Positions 1-9,471 of a stretch of DNA of 64,000 bases are shown piece after piece. The stretch is from NCBI GenBank assembly GCA_020847395.1, contig JADLCD010000046.1, positions 1 through 64,000 of the forward strand, given 5' to 3'. Below the pieces are notes generated by a model. The model saw only the letters and a program-made list of their open reading frames with translations, was not told the origin of the DNA and did not search any database. Both the position numbers and the translations under genes were made by a program. Source of the stretch: Chitinophagaceae bacterium (GTDB taxonomy: Bacteria > Bacteroidota > Bacteroidia > Chitinophagales > Chitinophagaceae). Each line of letters begins with the position of its first letter. Positions within the stretch are counted from its first letter, which is position 1.

Positions 1-285
1 AACCCGCCCGTAGGTTCTATTGAATTGAACGCATATCGCGGCGGGTGAAGCAGTCTCGTAAGCTTTGAAGAATGAGATTGCTTCGCCGCAAAGCAGCATG
101 ATATTTCAATTTCGTGTTGGCGGCTCGTAAAGACGAGCGAGAGGTTAAACTAATGTATACTTTGCTTTAGTGCCGGTTATAAAACCAAAACACTTGCGTC
201 ACTGCGAACCCGCCCGTAGGTTCTATTGAATTGAACGCATATCGCGGCGGGTGAAGCAGTCTCGTAAGCTTTGAAGAATGAGATT
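1..285. repeat. 79-bp exact direct repeat (1-79 and 207-285) in a repeat-rich intergenic region
   Basis: AACCCGCCCGTAGGTTCTATTGAATTGAACGCATATCGCGGCGGGTGAAGCAGTCTCGTAAGCTTTGAAGAATGAGATT occurs identically at both positions. Confidence 0.95.
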
Positions 286-315
286 TTTCGCAGGTGGGTG
301 GCAAAACCCGCTACC

Positions 316-334
316 GGTCGGTGTTTCACCGACC
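316..334. repeat. REP-like hairpin
   Basis: GGTCGGTG-TTT-CACCGACC, perfect 8-bp stem. Confidence 0.7.
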
Positions 335-435
335 AGAATGACGCGTATGAAGCGACAATTTGAAATGCACCCCGTTCTGCATTAGCCGGCTAATACTATA
401 CTTTAATCTGCTACCTTTATCCTATAATAAACAGT

Positions 436-1272
436 ATGATTAAAGTTGGTGATTACAACCTGCTCAAAGTGTCTCGTATCGTTGATCCCGGAGCATATTT
501 GGATGATGGCGCTGATGGTATTCTTCTTCCCAAACGGTTTATGCCACGGGATATAAAGAGAGGAGATGAGATTAATGTATTTGTGTATCACGATTCTGAG
601 GGACGATTGATTGCAACCACCCAAAAGCCTTTAGGTGTTGTTGGTGATATTGTATTATTAAAAGTGGTTTCAGAAACAGCGCATGGCGCTTTTATGGATT
701 GGGGACTGATGAAAGATATTTTCGTTCCTAAGTCGAAGCAGAAATCAAGAATGTATAAGGATGAAAAATATCTTGTAAAAATATATATAGATGAAAAGAC
801 GGGCAGGGTTGCGGCAACAGAAAAGATTGATTTCTTTTTAAGCAATGAACATTTAACGGTGAAACAAAAAGATGAGGTTGACCTGCTGGTATACCGTAAA
901 AGTGATATTGGCTATGTGGTAATCATCAATAATATGCATACCGGCGTTATACATTTCAGCGACGTATTCCGTGATCTTGAACCCGGGGAAAAACTGAAGG
1001 GATTTATAAAGTTTATTACTCCTGAAAATAAAATAGATGTTGTTCCGGGAAAAGCGGGCTATGAAAAAGTGAATGATGAAACGGCTAAAATCCTGCAACT
1101 TCTTAATGATAATAATGGTTACCTGCCTTATAATGATAAATCCGATCCCGATGATATTTATGCCTTTTTCGGCATGAGTAAAAAGACTTTTAAAATGACA
1201 TTGGGCAATTTATACAAGCAGCATAAAATCAGTTTTACCACAACGGGTATAAAGCAGGAAAATGCTGAATGA
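436..1272 (+). CDS. S1-like RNA-binding protein, CvfB family
   Basis: 278 aa ORF; repeated S1-like segments (GDIVLLKVVSETAHGAFMDWGLMKDIFVPKSKQ) and C-terminal winged-helix-like segment. Confidence 0.85.
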   Translation: MIKVGDYNLLKVSRIVDPGAYLDDGADGILLPKRFMPRDIKRGDEINVFVYHDSEGRLIATTQKPLGVVGDIVLLKVVSETAHGAFMDWGLMKDIFVPKSKQKSRMYKDEKYLVKIYIDEKTGRVAATEKIDFFLSNEHLTVKQKDEVDLLVYRKSDIGYVVIINNMHTGVIHFSDVFRDLEPGEKLKGFIKFITPENKIDVVPGKAGYEKVNDETAKILQLLNDNNGYLPYNDKSDPDDIYAFFGMSKKTFKMTLGNLYKQHKISFTTTGIKQENAE

Positions 1273-1355
1273 GGAATAAAGCGTGAAATGAAAGAAGCGA
1301 AAAGTATAAAACCGTTGGTTAATGCTATCAATAATTATATTTCAATAATGATAAA

Positions 1356-2018
1356 ATGACAATTAAAGTTATTATAACCGGTGCAACCGGAATGGTGGGC
1401 GAAGGAGTGTTGCAGGAATGTATTGCTAATCCTGAAGTTGAAAAAATATTGCTTATCAACAGGAAAACTACCGGTTATGCTCACCCTAAAATTGAAGAAA
1501 TACTCCATAGCGATTTCAACGATATTTCTTCTATAGTTGAAAAAATAAGAGGATACGATGCCTGTTATTTTTGTGCCGGTGTTTCTTCTGTAGGCATGAA
1601 GGAAGCGCAATTTACCAAACTCACTTATAACTTAACATTGAACTTTGCAAAAGTACTGGCGTCTGTTAATCCGCAAATGACGTTTTGCTATGTGTCGGGC
1701 GCAGGAACTGATAGTACGGAAAAAGGAAAACAAATGTGGGCAAGAGTAAAAGGTAAAACTGAAAACGATTTGACAAAACTGCCTTTTAAAGCCGTATATA
1801 ATTTTCGCCCGGCAATTATGAAACCTACGGCAGGTGCAAAAAATGTAAAAAGTTTTTATAAAGTTATTAATGCGCTCTTTCCGGTATTCAGAATATTCAG
1901 TCACACATTTTTTTTAACACTTGAGGAAGTGGGTAAGGCAATGATTAATGTTACACTTCATGGATATAATAGGCCTGTTCTTGAGGTAAAAGATATTTAT
2001 CAACTTTCGAAAGGCTGA
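1356..2018 (+). CDS. NAD(P)-binding Rossmann-fold / epimerase-like protein
   Basis: N-terminal MTIKVIITGATGMVGEGVLQEC nucleotide-binding motif. Confidence 0.85.
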   Translation: MTIKVIITGATGMVGEGVLQECIANPEVEKILLINRKTTGYAHPKIEEILHSDFNDISSIVEKIRGYDACYFCAGVSSVGMKEAQFTKLTYNLTLNFAKVLASVNPQMTFCYVSGAGTDSTEKGKQMWARVKGKTENDLTKLPFKAVYNFRPAIMKPTAGAKNVKSFYKVINALFPVFRIFSHTFFLTLEEVGKAMINVTLHGYNRPVLEVKDIYQLSKG

Positions 2019-2077
2019 GCATAAACTCCTGTTTATAGTAAACGTTGTTCCAAATCTCAGCATTCTGAGAAACCTGT

Positions 2078-3064
2078 TTATAACGCTCTCACTACTTCTT
2101 TCGTTATTGCATCAATATCCTGCAACTGCATACACTTAAAATGTTTTTTAGGGCAGGTTTTAGTGCCGTAATTAGAACAGGGCTGGCATTTTAAACCAGG
2201 CACTATATAATTTGTGTAGTTAGGTTTGTTGCTGCTTCCGTAATAAGGTTCCACATCTAATTCAGGAGATGTTCCGCCCCAAATGGCCAGCACTTTTTTC
2301 TGAAAAGCGCAGGCTATATATTGAAGGCCCGTATCGTGCGATACAACAAGTTTCGCCTGCCTTACAATATCAGCAGATTCGTTAAGAGAAAATTTACCAC
2401 AGGCATTATATACTTTAACCGGATCTGCAGCGGCAATGGCATCTCCTTCGGGTATATCTTCTTTGCCGCCAACTAATATTATGGGGTGTTGAATATTGCT
2501 GCACAATTGCTTCAGTTTTTCAACGGGCAGCTTTTTAGTAAAGTATGATGCGCCGATAACAATTGCTATATACCCCATACGGTGCGACATAGGCAGGTCA
2601 TCTTTTTTTATATATGCTTCAGCAGGAATAAAATAATCTAATCCTTTGCCATCATCTTTTATGCCAAGAGGCTTCAAGGTATCCAGGCTTCGTTGGGAGA
2701 TATGAATGCCTGGCATAATATTTATACTGAATTTGGTAAGCAAAAATTTTTGTATGCTCAGCTTGCGGTAACTATACCATTTTGTTTTGATATCTGTTTC
2801 AAGATATAGCCTTAACGTCCTCAGGTTTTTATGCAGGTCAATAATATAATCAAATTCTTCCTCTCTTATTGTTTTGATGGTTTGTGAAAAGTCTTTATCA
2901 AAATAATGGAATTTATCTATATAAGGATTGGCAATGCTAACAGCTTTAAATTTTTGTTTGGTGAGAAAATGCAATTCTATTCCCGGCATTTGCTGCTTTA
3001 AACAACGGATAGCGGGTGTTGTTAAAACAATATCACCTATGGAAGAAAAGCGGATGACGAGCAT
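2078..3064 (-). CDS. Glycosyltransferase family 9 (heptosyltransferase-like)
   Basis: MLVIRFSSIGDIVLTTPAIRCLK start and VVSHDTGLQYIACAFQKKVLAIWGGTSP motif; start placed at the internal Met of the 349-aa ORF. Confidence 0.85.
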   Translation of the reverse strand: MLVIRFSSIGDIVLTTPAIRCLKQQMPGIELHFLTKQKFKAVSIANPYIDKFHYFDKDFSQTIKTIREEEFDYIIDLHKNLRTLRLYLETDIKTKWYSYRKLSIQKFLLTKFSINIMPGIHISQRSLDTLKPLGIKDDGKGLDYFIPAEAYIKKDDLPMSHRMGYIAIVIGASYFTKKLPVEKLKQLCSNIQHPIILVGGKEDIPEGDAIAAADPVKVYNACGKFSLNESADIVRQAKLVVSHDTGLQYIACAFQKKVLAIWGGTSPELDVEPYYGSSNKPNYTNYIVPGLKCQPCSNYGTKTCPKKHFKCMQLQDIDAITKEVVRAL

Positions 3065-3323
3065 TTTTATTTTTTCTCTCTTAAATGCAGATCCCTTAGC
3101 GATTATTTGTTCAGGCGTTACAGGCATATTACAAGTTGCAGATTTCAGGTTGCAAGTTACAAGTTACCGGCTTTAGGCCTTGCAAATTCAACAACAGGTT
3201 TTTAGTTTAAGTACCGGAAATTTGAAATTTGAGATTTGAAATTGGAGCAAGGATTTTTAGTTTATGATTTGTGGTTATAACCCAAAACTACAAACTATAA
3301 ACTCCAAACTCATGATATACCGC

Positions 3324-4556
3324 TCACTCCACATAATTCAAGTCCTTTCCAAAAGTTTCTTTAGTAAGTATAACAGCAATAGTTCCGATTGACATGACGA
3401 TGATGGCGGTTACCCATCCACCGGTATAATAACTGCCGGTAATACCGCGCAGCCATTGAAATAAAGGAAGAATAAATATCGCCAGCATACCGCGAACCAT
3501 ATTGGGAATAGTGGTGGCAGCGGTAGCTCTTATGTTGGTACCAAATTGTTCGGCGCCCATCGTAACAAAAATAGCCCAGAAGCCCGTGCCGAAACCAAGC
3601 CCGGCGCATATCCAGTACATTTTGCTGGCAGAGCCATTCCATTGCGTGGTAAAATATAATACCATAAAAACAGCCGTGATGGCATAAAATAAAAATAATG
3701 CGTTTCTCCTGCTCTTCATCCACTGGCTTACAAAACCAACCGCAATATCACCCAATGAAATAGCAACATAGGCAAACATGATGGCTTTACCCGGATCAAT
3801 TTTTTCGGTAATGCCCATCTGTTTTCCAAACTCGCTTGAAAATGTTACCAGCACACCAATTACAAACCATGTTGGCAGCCCTATCAGTATGCCTGTAATG
3901 TATCGCCTCAACCTGTCTCCGTTTGTAAAAAACATCAATAGGTTTCCACGCTGCACATCCATTTGTTTTGCTTTGTGAAACATGCCCGATTCAAAAACGG
4001 ATATGCGTAATACGAGGAGTAATAATCCTAAACCACCTCCGATAAAATAGCAGGTGCGCCAATGAAAATTTTCTTTCATTATAAACGCCACCACAGCACC
4101 GGTAAGCCCTATACCTGCAACGAGTGAAGTGGCTATACCTCTTTTTTCTTTTGCTGTTAATTCTGAAACGAGTGTAATACCTGCGCCCAGTTCACCGGCA
4201 AGACCAATACCTGCTACAAAACGAATGAGTTTATATTGAATAACTGTTTGTACAAAACCATTGGCAATATTGGCAAGCGAGTATAGTATAATAGAGCCGA
4301 ACAATACACTCAGCCTTCCTTTTTTATCGCCCATTACACCCCATATAATACCACCAATCAGCAAGCCCCACATTTGCCAGGTAAGTATACCTTCGCCATC
4401 CGTAAGTATGGCTGCATCTGTTAATCCCATATCTTTTAAACTCGGCACACGTATAATACCAAACAGCAGCAAATCATATATATCTACAAAATATCCTAAT
4501 GCGGCTACAAGTACGGCCACATTAAAAATGGAAGCATTCGTTTTTGGCTGAGACAT
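3324..4556 (-). CDS. MFS transporter
   Basis: 410 aa, about 12 hydrophobic segments, MGDKKGRLSVLFGS MFS loop motif. Confidence 0.88.
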   Translation of the reverse strand: MSQPKTNASIFNVAVLVAALGYFVDIYDLLLFGIIRVPSLKDMGLTDAAILTDGEGILTWQMWGLLIGGIIWGVMGDKKGRLSVLFGSIILYSLANIANGFVQTVIQYKLIRFVAGIGLAGELGAGITLVSELTAKEKRGIATSLVAGIGLTGAVVAFIMKENFHWRTCYFIGGGLGLLLLVLRISVFESGMFHKAKQMDVQRGNLLMFFTNGDRLRRYITGILIGLPTWFVIGVLVTFSSEFGKQMGITEKIDPGKAIMFAYVAISLGDIAVGFVSQWMKSRRNALFLFYAITAVFMVLYFTTQWNGSASKMYWICAGLGFGTGFWAIFVTMGAEQFGTNIRATAATTIPNMVRGMLAIFILPLFQWLRGITGSYYTGGWVTAIIVMSIGTIAVILTKETFGKDLNYVE

Positions 4557-4570
4557 GAAAATGGGATTTA

Positions 4571-5536
4571 TTAGGCAGTTGTTTCTTTTTTCTTTCCAAA
4601 AAATAATTTCCAGAAAACAGGCAGGGTTGTTATTAGTACTATACCTATAACTATAGCTTCAAGATGATCTTTCAACTCAAATCCAAATTGCTTTCTTACC
4701 CATATCTGTAAAAAATGCCCGGCAAATATCATACTGATTACCCATGCCACGCAACCAACAATATTAAAGAACATGAATTTTTTTCTATCCATATTCACTA
4801 TACCTGCAACAATAGGAGCAAAGGTGCGTATAATGGGTAAGAAACGTGCAAACACTATTGCGCCGCCGCCATGTTTTTCAAAAAAATCATGTGCGTCGTG
4901 CAAATATTTTTTCTTAAAAAGAAAACGGTCTTTCCAGTGAAACATGGATGGTCCTATTTTTCTGCCAAACCAATAACCAAGTATATTACCCATTATACCC
5001 ATTAATGATACAAGGCCAACAAGCAGAAATAAATCTACCCATTCATTTTCAAAACGCTCAATGCCTATGGCTTTATAAAACTCATGCATGAGGTTGCTGC
5101 TGTAAATACCGGCAACAAATAAAAGACTATCGCCAGGTAAAAAGAACCCTACAAATAATCCTGTTTCTGCAAACACAATAAACAGCAACAGCCATAACCC
5201 TCCGTTTATTATATAAAACATTGGGTTCAGCAAATCCTTCCACGTAAATTTTTTATGCAGGCTTACTACAGGTTTGGCTGTTAATGCAGCAGCATTTGTT
5301 GAAACGCTTTCAAAACCATCGGCGCTCACTATAATGGAATCGGTACTGTGAATATTTATGTCGGAAAATCCAGATTTATCCGGACTATAGGTTGTTTCTT
5401 TTCCTGCCTGTAAAACCACAACGCTTTTTAATCCTTCTTCATACTGACTAACAAACTGAACTTTAATTCCTTCCTGCGCAATGGACATATACCCGAGAAG
5501 TAAACAAACCGCCAGGCTACTAATTCTTTTGATCAT
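4571..5536 (-). CDS. DedA-family membrane protein with N-terminal exported beta-rich extension
   Basis: DedA signature (FVGFFLPGDSLLFVAGI; FARFLPIIRTFAPIVAG) preceded by signal peptide and ~90 aa domain. Confidence 0.85.
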   Translation of the reverse strand: MIKRISSLAVCLLLGYMSIAQEGIKVQFVSQYEEGLKSVVVLQAGKETTYSPDKSGFSDINIHSTDSIIVSADGFESVSTNAAALTAKPVVSLHKKFTWKDLLNPMFYIINGGLWLLLFIVFAETGLFVGFFLPGDSLLFVAGIYSSNLMHEFYKAIGIERFENEWVDLFLLVGLVSLMGIMGNILGYWFGRKIGPSMFHWKDRFLFKKKYLHDAHDFFEKHGGGAIVFARFLPIIRTFAPIVAGIVNMDRKKFMFFNIVGCVAWVISMIFAGHFLQIWVRKQFGFELKDHLEAIVIGIVLITTLPVFWKLFFGKKKETTA

Positions 5537-5646
5537 AAGTCTTTATTAATGTGCTATTGGCCGCAAAAATGCAATTTCTATGGTAATTTGCCGCCCTTTT
5601 GGTGAGATTCTTTTAATAATAATTACTGTTTGTTAATACTTTATTA

Positions 5647-7119
5647 TCATTCTGCTTTAAAAGCCAATGCTTTCTCATCATCAAACTCACCTTCTGAGCG
5701 GGCAATTACACAACTTGCCAGTGTATTACCTATCACGTTTACAGAAGTTCTTGCCATATCCATCAACTCATCAATGCCATAAATAGCCATAATGGGCCAA
5801 AGCGGAAATTTAAAAGTGGCTGCTGTTGCAATTAATATTACCAGCGATGCCCTGGGCACTGCGGCTACGCCTTTGCTTGTAAGCATCAATGAAAGACCAA
5901 TCATAAATTGTTCGCCAAAAGTTAATGGTATGCCGGCTGCCTGTGCCACAAATACTGATGCCAGCGATAAATACAATGTTGTTCCATCTAAATTGAAAGT
6001 GTAGCCTGTTGGTATTACAAACGAAACTATTTTCCTGGGTACACCAAATTTTTCCATATTCTCCAAAGCCAGTGGCAATGCGGAATCTGAGCTTGTGGTT
6101 GCAAATGCAATGGAAGCAGGTTCTTTAACAGCCAGTATAAATTTTTTGACAGGAACTTTTGCTACAAACAAAGCAATAGGCAGTAATACTAACAGCAAAA
6201 ATGCGAACAGCGCCAGGTATAAAGTGAGTAATAAAAGGAAAAGATTTTTTAATATATCTATACCTAAATGACCAACTGTTATGGCTATGGCGGCGCCAAC
6301 ACCAAAAGGCGCGAAATACATAATAATATTGGTGAAGCGAAACATTGTTTCTGCAAGGCTTTCTGTAAATTCCAACAGCGGTTTCTTTTTTTGCTCACTA
6401 AGCAATGCAAGCGAAATGCCGAATATTACACTGAATACTACAATGGGCAATACATTTCCCTCATAAATTGATTTAATAATATTTTCCGGGAAAATATCGA
6501 GTATATGGTCCTGCCAGGTTTTACCGGGGGCATCAGGTAATTTATTAATAAGATCAGGTGAATGTGGAACCTGGGCGCTGTCTAATATGGCAATCATTTT
6601 TTCCTGCATCACTTTTTCTGATGAATGCGGCAGCTCTTTTAAAAGAGCTGGCGGTACTTTAATGCCTTCTCCTGCTTTGGTAAGATTTATAAAAACTATT
6701 CCTATAATAAGTGCGAATGTGGTAACAATTTCAAAATACAGGATAGACTTTATGCCCATACGCCCAACCTGTTTTAAATTGGAATGGCTGGCTATACCAA
6801 CCACCAGTGTTGAAAACAATAGAGGCGCAACAATTGTTTTTACAAGCCTTAAAAATATTTTGCTTAAGAACTGCAGGTTTTGTGTAAAAGCAGGAAAATC
6901 AAGCCCTAATTCAACACCAATTGCCATGGCAGCCAATATCCAGGTAGTGAGCGATTTTTTGTATAACGCAAATACAATAATGCTTGCAATTACAATCCAC
7001 CTGCATATAAATAAAAATGGGGTTGATAAGGTTATCCAATTTTCGAAATGAATAAAATGAAGTATGGCGACAATGGTGAATATTGCCAGCGATAAAAAAC
7101 CAACAGTACGTTTATTCAT
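5647..7119 (-). CDS. Dicarboxylate/amino acid:cation symporter (DAACS family)
   Basis: TGYTFNLDGTTLYLSLASVFVAQAAG and SKGVAAVPRASLVIL signatures. Confidence 0.9.
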   Translation of the reverse strand: MNKRTVGFLSLAIFTIVAILHFIHFENWITLSTPFLFICRWIVIASIIVFALYKKSLTTWILAAMAIGVELGLDFPAFTQNLQFLSKIFLRLVKTIVAPLLFSTLVVGIASHSNLKQVGRMGIKSILYFEIVTTFALIIGIVFINLTKAGEGIKVPPALLKELPHSSEKVMQEKMIAILDSAQVPHSPDLINKLPDAPGKTWQDHILDIFPENIIKSIYEGNVLPIVVFSVIFGISLALLSEQKKKPLLEFTESLAETMFRFTNIIMYFAPFGVGAAIAITVGHLGIDILKNLFLLLLTLYLALFAFLLLVLLPIALFVAKVPVKKFILAVKEPASIAFATTSSDSALPLALENMEKFGVPRKIVSFVIPTGYTFNLDGTTLYLSLASVFVAQAAGIPLTFGEQFMIGLSLMLTSKGVAAVPRASLVILIATAATFKFPLWPIMAIYGIDELMDMARTSVNVIGNTLASCVIARSEGEFDDEKALAFKAE

Positions 7120-7280
7120 ATAATAAAAGCTGGTAAAGTTTCAAAACTAACAGAAAGTTATTTCAAACGAACAATAATTGTTTTTTTTTGCTGGTCATCT
7201 GCACAAAAACATCATCTTTTCATTTGTTTTGGGCAGAAATGTTTACTTTTCAATTTCATTCATAAAAAATATAACTGCGT

Positions 7281-8924
7281 ATGAGTTTATTTGCAAAGAA
7301 ACCCCTTGCCGGACTAATTGCGGAAGCAGAAGAAACCGGTTCGCATAGTTTAAAACGTACCCTTGGTCCCTGGGCGCTTGTTGCGCTTGGTATCGGAGCA
7401 ATTATCGGAGCAGGATTATTTTCTATTACCGGGGGCGCTGCGGCTAACCAGGCAGGCCCGGCTATTACCATTTCATTTATTGTTGCTGCATTAGGATGCG
7501 CTTTTGCGGGATTGTGTTATGCGGAGTTTGCATCCATGATACCTGTAGCGGGTAGTGCATATACATACAGTTATGCTACCATGGGAGAGTTTATCGCGTG
7601 GATTATTGGTTGGGACCTTGTGTTGGAATATGCTGTGGGTGCGGCCACGGTAAGTATTAGCTGGAGCCGTTATCTTATTAAATTTTTAGAAGGATTTGAT
7701 GTGCATCTTTCGCCAGCCTTTACTGTTGGCCCGTGGGATGGCGGCATTATAAATTTACCTGCTGTTTTTATTGTGGTGTTGATGAGTTTATTATTAATTA
7801 AAGGAACGCAGGAAAGCGCAACAGTAAATGCAGTTATTGTGGCATTGAAAGTGGCCGTTGTTCTAATATTTATTTTTTTAGGATGGAAGTATATTAATAA
7901 CGATAACTATGTTCCTTATATACCTAAGAATACCGGCACTTTTGGTGAATATGGTTTCAGTGGTATAATACGGGCAGCCGCTATAGTATTTTTTGCCTAT
8001 ATAGGCTTTGATGCGGTAAGCACTGCTGCGCAGGAAGCTAAAAATCCCAGGCGGGATATGCCGATTGGGATTTTGGGTTCACTTGTAATTTGTACGGTTT
8101 TGTATTTGCTGTTTGCACATGTAATGACAGGCGTTACCAACTATACTTCTTTTAAAGGCCAGGATGGTATTGCTCCCGTAGCTGTAGCTATTGAACATAT
8201 GGGTAAACCTGATGCCGCCGGTGTAATACATCCTGATTATCCCTGGTTAAACCGGGCAATTATTGTAGCCATACTTGCGGGTTATGCTTCTGTAATATTA
8301 GTAATGTTGCTGGGGCAAAGTCGTGTATTCTTCAGTATGAGTAAGGATGGTTTGCTGCCAGGAGTATTCTCCAGGGTTCACCCAAAATTTCAAACGCCTG
8401 CACGAAGCAATTTTATGTTTATGGGCTTTGTAAGTTTGTTTGCTGCGTTTGTGCCTGCCCGTGTGGTAGGGGAGATGACAAGTATAGGAACATTATTTGC
8501 GTTTATACTGGTATGTATTGGCGTGTGGGTGATGCGGGTAAAAATGCCTGATGCTCCCCGTGCATTTAAAACACCGCTTGTTCCTGTTGTGCCGATACTG
8601 GGCGTATTTACCTGCTTTTTTATGATGGCATTTCTTCCATTGGATACATGGATACGTTTGATTGTTTGGATGATTATAGGCTTTGATGTTTATCTGTGGT
8701 ATGGCGTAAGACATAGTAATTTATCGTCTGGCTCAGCAACCACACTTTCTCAGGCAAATAAAATAGGAGGGATAACAGGATTGATATTGTCGTTAGCACT
8801 TGGCGTAATTGCATTTATTCATCACAATATTACTAATGGTGAGGATACCGGATTGTTTTATTTTTCATTGATATTTGCTGCTGTACATGCAGTATTGTAT
8901 GTATTAAGGATAATGAAAAAATAA
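7281..8924 (+). CDS. APC-family amino acid permease
   Basis: LGPWALVALGIGAIIGAGLFSITGGAAANQAGPAI motif; 547 aa polytopic. Confidence 0.92.
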   Translation: MSLFAKKPLAGLIAEAEETGSHSLKRTLGPWALVALGIGAIIGAGLFSITGGAAANQAGPAITISFIVAALGCAFAGLCYAEFASMIPVAGSAYTYSYATMGEFIAWIIGWDLVLEYAVGAATVSISWSRYLIKFLEGFDVHLSPAFTVGPWDGGIINLPAVFIVVLMSLLLIKGTQESATVNAVIVALKVAVVLIFIFLGWKYINNDNYVPYIPKNTGTFGEYGFSGIIRAAAIVFFAYIGFDAVSTAAQEAKNPRRDMPIGILGSLVICTVLYLLFAHVMTGVTNYTSFKGQDGIAPVAVAIEHMGKPDAAGVIHPDYPWLNRAIIVAILAGYASVILVMLLGQSRVFFSMSKDGLLPGVFSRVHPKFQTPARSNFMFMGFVSLFAAFVPARVVGEMTSIGTLFAFILVCIGVWVMRVKMPDAPRAFKTPLVPVVPILGVFTCFFMMAFLPLDTWIRLIVWMIIGFDVYLWYGVRHSNLSSGSATTLSQANKIGGITGLILSLALGVIAFIHHNITNGEDTGLFYFSLIFAAVHAVLYVLRIMKK

Positions 8925-9164
8925 CAATCAACAATTTTTTATTCTTCGTAAAGCGAGGGTTCTTCGCAGTTCTGCCGGTGCTTAGCCTGTGCGTTGGCTG
9001 GCGACGTTGCGGTAGGCAGAGAATCAAAGGTTGTAATTAAAACTCCTGCCATCCAAAGATGATGTGGATTTAACGAAACAGAGATGATGATAATGCCTCA
9101 TAGAGCCAGCTCACGCACAAAGGGCTTGGCGTTGAAACTCCGCGGAGAACCAAGGATTGATTGA

Positions 9165-9310
9165 GTTATGCGAGTGGTTGAAATATTGTATACTTTGCCT
9201 TGGTGCTGGTTGTAAATTTAAAACACTTTTACCGTAACTGCGATCCCGCCAGCATGAAGATTTGAATTGGATAAATGTTGCGGCGGGAGAAGCAGTCCGA
9301 AAAGATCAGG
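9165..9310. repeat. Diverged copy of the 149-283 intergenic repeat
   Basis: Shares TGTATACTTTGC.TT.GTGC.GGTT..AAA....AAAACACTT....ACTGCGA.CCCGCC...GCGGCGGG.GAAGCAGTC with 149-260. Confidence 0.7.
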
Positions 9311-9381
9311 CTGTGCTTCCCTCCCTAAAGCCTTTCTTAAGTTGATGGCTATAATGAGACGCCGACCGGTAGCGACCACTA

Positions 9382-9404
9382 CAGGCGGGTGTGTCACCCG
9401 CCTG
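9382..9404. repeat. REP-like hairpin
   Basis: CAGGCGGGTG-TGT-CACCCGCCTG, perfect 10-bp stem. Confidence 0.75.
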
Positions 9405-9471
9405 CAAAATACTAAATTACGCTTCCATCTTTCACCATAACTCTGTATATTCCCATAACTATTGTTCTGAT

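Noticed and set aside
1-285. Possible CRISPR-like repeats
   Set aside because: Only two copies of a 79-bp unit with a 127-bp gap and related diverged copies elsewhere; no regular short repeats/spacers and no cas genes anywhere in the window.
6268-7051. Several + strand ORFs (6268-6471, 6281-6466, 6587-7051)
   Set aside because: Antisense shadows of the dicarboxylate symporter gene.
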